Origin: Clostridia bacterium
GTDB taxonomy: Bacteria > Bacillota > Clostridia > RGIG6154
NCBI GenBank assembly: GCA_017622395.1
Contig: JAGARF010000181.1
Location: 1 to 7,785, forward strand
Length of the DNA: 7,785 nucleotides
Direction of reading: 5' to 3'
The number at the start of each line of letters is the position of its first letter. The stretch's first letter is position 1. The position numbers and the translations under genes are program-made. Below, one piece after another: positions 1-7,100 of this stretch. The notes under the pieces are model-generated. The model saw only the letters and a program-made list of their open reading frames with translations. It was not told the DNA's origin and searched no databases.

Positions 1-1308
1 CATAAGACCTTCTACATAAGCATCTTTTGCCTGTGTCCAGCGAAGTGGTTCAGGATTAGAAAAATAAATTTTTCCACCATTATATGGGTCTTTCTTATTT
101 GTTGACCCCTGCACACCTCTTTCAATTTTTGCATAACCTGCATTAGGCCATCTTGAAATCTCCTGCTGTCTGTCGTTTAAGAAAAACTTAACAGTCTGCA
201 ATGCACCGGCATGGTTTCTGTCAGACACAGGCGGGATTTCTTTGTTGACTGAAACAAAGTCTAAATCTTCCTTTGTAAAGCCCTGAGCTTTAAGGTCAAG
301 CTGAAGAACTTTATCCTTAACATGCTCATAAAGTCTTTCCTTAACAGCACTATCAGTTATTGGCTCAAATTTTGTGTGGTCCACTACTGTTGCGCCATTA
401 AATTCAACCTTTGCCCCTTCTTGAGCTCTGTATGTTATCGGAGCAAAATCTGAACCTGATGTTGAAGAGTCAAAGCTTGTAACCTTTTCGATTTTGTATT
501 CACCCTCTTTGAAGATAACTTCAATTGGCAAATAACTTACTTTTGCTCTTACGGTCATATCTCTTGCTTTTTGCATAGTTGCAAAAGGTTTTTCATAAGA
601 ACCGTCACCGGTTTCATCATTTCCGTCAGGAGCAACATATATTTTTACTGTTTTATCGGGAATACCAGATACGGCATACTCTTCATCTTTGTTCTGATAT
701 ATTACAATATTGTCAATTTCAAACTGACCCTTTTTAGAAGTAAAGCCTATGTAGCCTGATTCAAGTTCATTATCAACTGCTCTTATTATCTCCTGATTGT
801 TAATTTTAACAATTATCTCAACACCTGAAAGCGCAATGTTTACATCATATTCAACATTATTTGATAAGTTAAAATCTGATTCTTTAAGCAGAACATTCTT
901 TCCGCCGTTAACAACTCTTGAAATTCTCACTTTATTTGCCGCGTAATCAAAAGCTATTAAATTTGCAGTTTTTCCATTTGCTCTTACTCTTGTTGCAAAC
1001 TCAACAGGTGAATTTGCTTTCATTTCAAACTTTACGTGTCCGTTTGAAAAGACGAAGTTTTGATTATCAATAGTATTACTGAAACTTCCACCCATTAAGT
1101 TTTTATATACAAGTTTTCCTTTATTACCGCTGAAATATTTGTTAGTGTTTTTGGTCCAGTTTGCAATACCGGCACCAAAGCTTTCGCTAAAAAGAAGCGT
1201 CTGTCCCGCTTCTAAAGCAGGTGTGCTTTCTTCTGCTGATACAGTAAAAAACATACTAAATAAAATACAAATTACTAATAACAGCGATAGCATCTTTTTG
1301 ATATTCAT
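1..1308 (-). CDS. Secreted LamG-like plus right-handed beta-helix protein, GH141-like (3' end off the left edge)
   Basis: Probable exported polysaccharide-degrading enzyme, of which the first 436 residues are visible; the frame stays open to base 1, so the C-terminus is missing. The ATG at 1308 follows an AGAAGGAGG ribosome site by six bases. Residues 1-25 are a signal peptide (Lys-Lys, hydrophobic core, cut after VSA before EES). Residues about 36-205 look like a LamG or jelly-roll module, with alternating beta-strands ending in GYIGF and FEIDNIVIY. From about residue 222 the signature IYVAPDGND, then GDGSYEKPFATMQKARD, is the usual entry to a parallel beta-helix. It is followed by EGEYKI, SGSDFAPITYRA, VEFNGA, a Leu-rich 'KVLQLDL' stretch and ISRWPN, an order I associate with GH141-type enzymes. 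The catalytic residues would lie beyond the edge, so substrate and mechanism (hydrolase or lyase) cannot be assigned. Family identity is inferred from motif memory, without a search. Confidence 0.85.
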   Translation of the reverse strand, partial: MNIKKMLSLLLVICILFSMFFTVSAEESTPALEAGQTLLFSESFGAGIANWTKNTNKYFSGNKGKLVYKNLMGGSFSNTIDNQNFVFSNGHVKFEMKANSPVEFATRVRANGKTANLIAFDYAANKVRISRVVNGGKNVLLKESDFNLSNNVEYDVNIALSGVEIIVKINNQEIIRAVDNELESGYIGFTSKKGQFEIDNIVIYQNKDEEYAVSGIPDKTVKIYVAPDGNDETGDGSYEKPFATMQKARDMTVRAKVSYLPIEVIFKEGEYKIEKVTSFDSSTSGSDFAPITYRAQEGAKVEFNGATVVDHTKFEPITDSAVKERLYEHVKDKVLQLDLKAQGFTKEDLDFVSVNKEIPPVSDRNHAGALQTVKFFLNDRQQEISRWPNAGYAKIERGVQGSTNKKDPYNGGKIYFSNPEPLRWTQAKDAYVEGLM

Positions 1309-1348
1309 AAATTACCTCCTTCTTACAACTGATATCAGATGAGGTTTA
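1309..1348 (-). other. Short intergenic gap between genes B and C, no terminator
   Basis: Forty bases separate the TAA stop of the SLH protein from the ATG of the beta-helix protein. The gap contains the ribosome site of the downstream gene and a ten-base perfect palindrome, CTGATATCAG, at 1329-1338. There is no GC-rich stem with a T-run and no room for a convincing separate promoter, so the two genes are most likely on one transcript. Confidence 0.7.
1315..1323 (-). promoter_or_regulatory. Ribosome binding site of the beta-helix gene
   Basis: The minus strand reads AGAAGGAGG here, close to a full match to the anti-Shine-Dalgarno sequence. Six bases separate the AGGAGG core from the ATG at 1308. 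This fixes the start of the left-hand gene and supports the signal peptide seen directly after it. Confidence 0.85.
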
Positions 1349-4192
1349 TTATTCAATCACATAGATGAAATTTACTCCCCAATATCCTAAAAATACTACC
1401 TGTGCACAGTCGTGTCCGTAAACTGTGTATGGCTTTAAGTCTGCGGTTGTACCAAGGCTGACTTTAGCTTCACCATTTGACAGTTTTTTAATTTTGATTA
1501 TCTTGTTTGTAATATTTTTATATGTTTCTGTTACATATTTACCTGTCATATTTGCCGCTTTAGTGTATTTTTCCGTGTTGAGAGGCTGTGTTGTGAGAAC
1601 AACATTGCCGTCTTTTTCATAATAAACAAATCCTATTGCAACTCTGTATGGTGAAACCTGCGGATTTCCATGGCTTGATGTTCCCACCGTAAGTGAGTTT
1701 GTTCCCCTTGCTACTGCTACAGGATTACCAAATTCAGTTACGCTTGTTGAAAGAATAGTATCAACTTTTGAACCGGGAATTGTTCCCTTCATTTCCCCGA
1801 AGAAACCTTTTCCTGTGCTTTCAAGAACACCATTTGCATCATAAAGCACAGCAATACCATTAACAAGTGTTCTTTCTTGATCTGTTGAATCTATTGAATA
1901 AACAATAACATCACCAGGCGAAAGCTTTACTGTCTTTCCTGTTGCAAAAACAGGGATACTATTAACAAGTGCTTCATTTTCTGCATAAATACTTGCCTGT
2001 GTTGTACCAAGAAGACCGTCTATTTTATACCTTGTAACCATTTCTTCTCTGTCGTACTCTTGTGTAATATTACTAACTACGAAAAATCTTGTTGATGTTG
2101 CAGGATAATAAAGTTCGTCTGACACAAGATAAATCATATGAGTTGCAGTCATACTCTTTGTGTCTGTACCATAAGCAAGTACTTTATACTTAAGGTCGTG
2201 TGAGAAAACATCCTTTGGTTCAACTATTGCATAGCTTTCTGCATCATTTCTTTTGTTTGTGTTAACAAGCAGAACTTTGCAGTCATTTGCAGGAATTACT
2301 TTTCCTATAAATCCACCTGATGTACTGTATGTAATTTCGTTTTCTGTTGCATCTGCCACAATGAAAAGTCTGTCTGATTCAACAGTTTCTGTCGGGAAAT
2401 CTGCCGAAAGCGGAAGTTCTACATCTGTAATTAATCCTGTGAGATTAACTTTATATCTTAAAATTCTGTTCGCAGTTGCTTCATTTCCTGCAAAAGTGTT
2501 TAATATTTCAATTGCAACCTTGTCCTCATATCTGCCTGTTATATCGCTTTGGTCTGTGATATTAACTTTTTCTGCAAGGTTGAATTCTGATATCTGTCCG
2601 TCAAATCCGTATAGCTGAACAACATAGTCATCGGAAAGCTTACTTCTTGAGTTGTTTGCTGCTCTTATAATTGCTGCAGTTGTCCACACATTTGTATCTT
2701 CAGGACAAATATAGGCAACATCACCGAACACATCAATATGCAATTTATAAAGCACAGAAAAATCTACACTTTCAAGTGCTTCTGAAATTTTCGAGTTGGT
2801 TTTATCTGACTTTTCATATTCTCTGTCTATAAAATGACTTGAAAGGTCAAATACTCCGTTGTTCTGTGTTGTTATGCTTCCATCCTGATCCTTTGCAATT
2901 ACAATGTCAGTAATCGTCTCTTTTGAAACATATATTTTAAGAATTTCACCTGTTAAAGACTTCAAAACTGAAAGTGTACTGCCTTCGCCTATTGAAGAAA
3001 GTTCAACTTTTTCACCATCTTCGTCCACAATCTCAAACTTTTCCTGTTTAAGCTCTAAAGGCTTTGCAAAGTCCTTCATATATATAACATTTTTTACTTT
3101 ATCTGTTGCACTTACAACATAAGTGTCATATGAATTAATGTATAAATAATCGTATTTGTTGTCTCCGTTACTGTCAAAGAAAGTAACCGAACCTGTCCTT
3201 GGTTCAAAATTTGAATTTGTAAATGTTGTATCATCTATTGCAAGTGGAACACCATTATAGACAATTGTAATATCTGTTGGAATTTCAATTTCTTCTGTAT
3301 TGTCATCAAATTCGTTTTCTTTATATTCATAGATACGGGTTGAAGGATTATACTTTTCAATATTTTTTGCGTCTATGATTAAAGTATTGTTATTTTTTGT
3401 TTTTATCAACGCTACAATTGTTGCTTCATCATCTTCTGATGCTTTATAAAAGCCTGTAATACTGCATCCGAAAAGATTTTTTTCACCTGTTGAATTTTTA
3501 TATATGGCGCCATTTATTACAATTTCATCATTTCCTATTTCTGAAAGTCCAAATTTATTGATAAACCCGTCATCTTCAACAATGCCTTCTACTTTATGAA
3601 ATTTTCTGTATGTTCGCATAAATGATGCTGTATCGTCAACATATCTGTCTGAAACATCAACATTTAAAACATTGTATACAAGAATTAATGCATTATACAT
3701 TGAAAGGCTTTCGCTGTATTCATATTGCATACCCTTTGATATGCCTTTCTGTGCGGCAAAAGGAATATAGCCTGTTCTTTCTGCAAGCTTTGTGTAGCCT
3801 AGAAATCTTACTGCCATAATTATTGCATCATTTGTTAAGATTTCTTCTTCCGGATTAAAATTACCATTGCCGTCTCCGTATGTTACTTTAAGGTTTTTGA
3901 GAAGCATAATTGACTCGAAGTAGTCGTGATTTTCGTCTACATCGTTAAATCTCTCAGTTCCCTCTATAAGATACTGTGGCTCTTCGAATATGCTTTTAAC
4001 AAGCATATCTGCAAACTGTGCTCTTGTCAGCTTTTCTGAAAGCTGAACATTATCGTTATACATTCCAACTGCAGTAAGAAGTGTAAGCTGTTCGTCGGTG
4101 AATTTATAATCTGTTTGAGCACCTGCTGAAACACAAAAGAGGTTAAATAAAAGTAATACGCATAAAACTAACGATATAACTCTTTTCATCAT
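1349..4192 (-). CDS. Exported protein with degenerate N-terminal SLH repeats and a long beta-rich body
   Basis: Complete gene for 947 residues, probably a cell-surface or S-layer-like structural or binding protein. Residues 1-25 are a signal peptide with cleavage expected after VSAGA; there is no lipobox. Three SLH-like repeats follow at about 29-70, 83-130 and 133-178. Only the first keeps a TRAE-like motif (LTRAQF); the second has FNDVDENHDYF and YGDGNGNFNPEE but LTND in place of TRAE, and the third is more eroded. Residues about 200-947 are strand-rich with no catalytic signature I recognise. A calcium-loop-like DSNGDNKYD lies at 340-348, and hairpin-like units of the form 'Y-x-turn-G-x-I' recur (near 407-422, 524-541, 577-594, 761-783). 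The start overlaps the stop of the upstream SLH gene (ATGA), so the two are probably made together. It could be an anchoring scaffold, a glycan-binding protein or a surface-layer component; the sequence does not decide. Confidence 0.9.
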   Translation of the reverse strand: MMKRVISLVLCVLLLFNLFCVSAGAQTDYKFTDEQLTLLTAVGMYNDNVQLSEKLTRAQFADMLVKSIFEEPQYLIEGTERFNDVDENHDYFESIMLLKNLKVTYGDGNGNFNPEEEILTNDAIIMAVRFLGYTKLAERTGYIPFAAQKGISKGMQYEYSESLSMYNALILVYNVLNVDVSDRYVDDTASFMRTYRKFHKVEGIVEDDGFINKFGLSEIGNDEIVINGAIYKNSTGEKNLFGCSITGFYKASEDDEATIVALIKTKNNNTLIIDAKNIEKYNPSTRIYEYKENEFDDNTEEIEIPTDITIVYNGVPLAIDDTTFTNSNFEPRTGSVTFFDSNGDNKYDYLYINSYDTYVVSATDKVKNVIYMKDFAKPLELKQEKFEIVDEDGEKVELSSIGEGSTLSVLKSLTGEILKIYVSKETITDIVIAKDQDGSITTQNNGVFDLSSHFIDREYEKSDKTNSKISEALESVDFSVLYKLHIDVFGDVAYICPEDTNVWTTAAIIRAANNSRSKLSDDYVVQLYGFDGQISEFNLAEKVNITDQSDITGRYEDKVAIEILNTFAGNEATANRILRYKVNLTGLITDVELPLSADFPTETVESDRLFIVADATENEITYSTSGGFIGKVIPANDCKVLLVNTNKRNDAESYAIVEPKDVFSHDLKYKVLAYGTDTKSMTATHMIYLVSDELYYPATSTRFFVVSNITQEYDREEMVTRYKIDGLLGTTQASIYAENEALVNSIPVFATGKTVKLSPGDVIVYSIDSTDQERTLVNGIAVLYDANGVLESTGKGFFGEMKGTIPGSKVDTILSTSVTEFGNPVAVARGTNSLTVGTSSHGNPQVSPYRVAIGFVYYEKDGNVVLTTQPLNTEKYTKAANMTGKYVTETYKNITNKIIKIKKLSNGEAKVSLGTTADLKPYTVYGHDCAQVVFLGYWGVNFIYVIE
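3149..3175 (-). other. Calcium-loop-like motif in the SLH protein
   Basis: Codons 340-348 encode DSNGDNKYD, preceded by TFF and followed by YLYI. The spacing of acidic and Asn side chains with a central Gly resembles the Asp-x-Asn-Gly-Asp loops that bind calcium in dockerins and other extracellular repeats. Only one copy is seen, and it is not followed by a dockerin helix, so it is more likely a structural metal site or a beta-turn than a dockerin. Confidence 0.45.
3659..4108 (-). repeat. Three degenerate SLH repeats near the N-terminus of the SLH protein
   Basis: Residues about 29-178 of the 947-residue protein form three SLH-like units. The first contains LTRAQFADMLV, the second FNDV followed by a YGDGNGNF turn, and the third GYIPFAAQKGISKGMQ with a helix at MYNALILVYNVL. 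SLH trimers are known to bind pyruvylated secondary cell-wall polymer, with the TRAE motif as part of the binding groove. Loss of that motif in units two and three suggests weakened or altered binding. Confidence 0.7.
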
Positions 4193-7100
4193 TTTCCACC
4201 TCCAACTAATGCGTTATAAATAAGAACTGCTGCCTGTGCTCTTGTTGCAGGAGCTTTAGGTTTAAATGAACCGTCCTCGAAACCGTTAATAATTCCTTCA
4301 CCTGCCATAAACTCAACAGCTTCTTTTGCATAATGGGAAATTAAGTCTTTATCTGTAAAGTCTGTTTTTCTTGTTTCGTATTTTTTGTCTTTCTTAAGAG
4401 TTGCTCTGTATAAAATAACTGCCAAATCTTCTCTTGTTACTGCAGAGTGTGGTGCAAATTCTGTTTCTGATACACCCTTCATAATACCTGCCTTTTTAGC
4501 TGATGCTATAAAGTTAACTGCCCAGCCTGATTTATCCACATCACTGTAATCTGATGTTAAACTGTTATCAAGTACATTTAAAACAGATACTATCATTTTT
4601 GCAATCTGTTCTCTTGTTACAATACCTTCGGGGTTGAACATTTTATTTCCAATGCCTGATATAACACCTTCATCAGCAAGTGCATTAACGGCAGTTTCTG
4701 CCCATTCATATCCTTCCATATCTGCAAAGCCTTGTTTGCCGCCAATAATTTCAACAGCATCTTTACCTGTATATTCATCCGGACCAACTGTTACTTCAAC
4801 TTTTGGTTTTGCAGGTGTTGGAGGTGTGGTAAATCCTCCTCCGCCACCACCGCCTCCTGCCGGTGGGGTTACTGCAGTTACAGAAAGCACTGCACTATTG
4901 AACGCCTTTACAAACTCAGCATAACCAAGCGATTCATAGTCAGCATTAACAAAGCCTGTACATACAATTATTTTCTGTGCACTGTTAAGGGCATTATATT
5001 GTGTCAGGTTAAGACCTGCCATAGATGCATGGTCAGTTATTGCTTTGTTTACAAATGCAGCAGTTGATGCGTTTTTATGAATTTCACTTAACATATCTGC
5101 TCTTGCTTTAGCCATTAACATAACACCTGAAAGGTCATTTTTATTTGTTATAGTTCCTCTTTCATCATATATTGTTTCAATCAAAACACCCTGTTTATAG
5201 GAAGTGTCTGCAAACGAAAGTTCTATACCAAGGGACTGTGCGTATTTTTCGATTTCTTCATATGTAGTTTTTGTTGTTTTAACAGTTTCTGCAAAAGCTA
5301 AAACATCTTCGTTTCTTGCATAATTGTAAACACCAAGTTTTTTAAGTTTAACTCCGTTTTTCCATGTAACTGCATAAATTGACATCTTATATGGCTCAAC
5401 ATCCAAAAGTTCTTTATAACTTAGCGTGTACTCAAAACTTTCTGCTTCTGCAGGAATATTTATAACAGTAAGATTTCCGTCTGTTTCTGTTGTGCCGCTC
5501 CATGGAGTTACAAATCCCTCGTCTTTTGCTAAAAGCATATAAACTGTTCTGTCTTTTTTATAAGGTGCAACTTTGCCTTTAACTGTTATTACGTTGTTTT
5601 CAAAATCAGTCTGGAGAGCTGATTTAACTTCAATTTCTGCATCATACGGCATAATTTCTTCATCAATTAGCTCAACCTTGATTTCTTTAATTTCTTCACT
5701 TGCTGTGAAGCTGTATGTTGCAGTTTCTATCTGTCCCGGGGTAAGATAAACATCAATAACTTTTCTCACTCCGAGGAATTTTCCGTTCTCGCCATAAGCT
5801 GCAACTAAAACAGCTGCGGTTTTGCTTTCGTCTGCAAAGTAATTTCTTATTTTAAGACTTCCTGTTGCAGATGTACCGCTTATATTTCTTTCGTCTTCAA
5901 CGATTTTTACTCCACCATCTGTATATTCTTTATAACCTGAAACAACAATTTCGCTTATTGCAACCACAGGTCTTTCAACTGTTGGTTTTGCATCCGCACC
6001 ACTTGCTGCAAAAATGATATTTCCCTTTGATGCTGCTGTTTCAATCTGACTTTTTGCATCAAGGGTACTAACATACGAATTATTAATATAAAGGTCTGCA
6101 ACAGTGCCTTTTTTGTCAACTTTATAAGTATATTCCGGCGCATTTTCTTCAGGTAGTGTTATCCTTATAATTCCTTTCTCATCTGAAAAGAATGAAGCAA
6201 ATGCTGTTGTTCCTGTTATCGCTACAGGATTTTCAGATGCTGTTCCTGACTTAGATATTGAATCCTTATTGTTTGATTTATCTTCTGCGTTATAATAAAG
6301 ATAGTCTTTAAGCTGATAGGATTCACCGTTTGTTCTCCACCCATATCCTGTTACCTTGCTGTACTGAATATGTGCACTTTTAGCACCATCAGTATTAAAG
6401 AACAAAATTGATGCATTTGAACCATAGTGTTTCATTTTGAATGTAAGTGCATACTTTTCAAGGTTATTTACAGCGTCTATTACTTCAAGATAAGCATACG
6501 CCGCATCCTGGAGATAGATTGTGTTGTCACTTACTGCCACTTTCGCTTTTCCTGCTGAATTATATGATGAAACTTTCATATATGCAGGAAGCCCTGTTCC
6601 TGAAAGGTCAGCCTTCCATACATCGCCCAGTATAAAATAGTTCTTTTTGTCCTGTTTAACTGTTACTTTTTCATACCCAAGACCTTCTAAAACATTAAGG
6701 TCATATATTTTGTCTCTTTCTAAAGATGTATTTAATGAAAGAACTGCTTTTTTTCCTTCAATTGAAAGGTTATATGTGATTTCTTCACCGTTGTCATAAA
6801 TCTTAACCTTTTCTTTAAAATCAGCCTCGGTTACACGGTCAATTTCACCATTAAAGGTAAGGTGCATTTCTTTATATCCTGCAAAAACATCTGTAACACT
6901 TAAATCTCCAACTGCGCTTACATACATATATGATGCATCAATATCGTTTTTAACTGTTAAAGCTTCATACCCAAAGCCTGTTAAAACTTTAACATCATAC
7001 TGTTCATCAGGTACAAGACCACCGTCAGGTGTGATTGTTATTTTATTTCCCTCTGCTATGTATGCATAGTCAATATTGTTTCCGCCCAGACTTAACTTGA

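Noticed and set aside
571..759. Small plus-strand frame inside the beta-helix gene
   Set aside because: It lies opposite an open coding frame with clear protein signatures and lacks a ribosome site. The same holds for the other short frames on the plus strand and the short minus-strand frame at 5955-6143.
1329..1338. Palindrome CTGATATCAG in the gap between genes B and C
   Set aside because: It has no loop for a stable RNA hairpin and no T-run follows it. A ten-base palindrome in A+T-rich DNA can occur by chance, so it is not called as an operator or terminator.
3149..3175. Dockerin domain in the middle gene
   Set aside because: Only one Asp-x-Asn-Gly-Asp loop is present. The paired second loop and the helix that define a dockerin are missing.
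4133..4189. Lipoprotein signal for the middle gene, because of a Cys in the leader
   Set aside because: The sequence around the cysteines (NLFC, VLCV) does not fit the lipobox, while VSAGA followed by Q is a good signal peptidase I site.
4634..5067. Plus-strand frames, one with a run of prolines
   Set aside because: The proline run is the reverse complement of the glycine linker in the minus-strand gene. Neither frame has a convincing ribosome site, and both lie wholly inside a better-supported gene.
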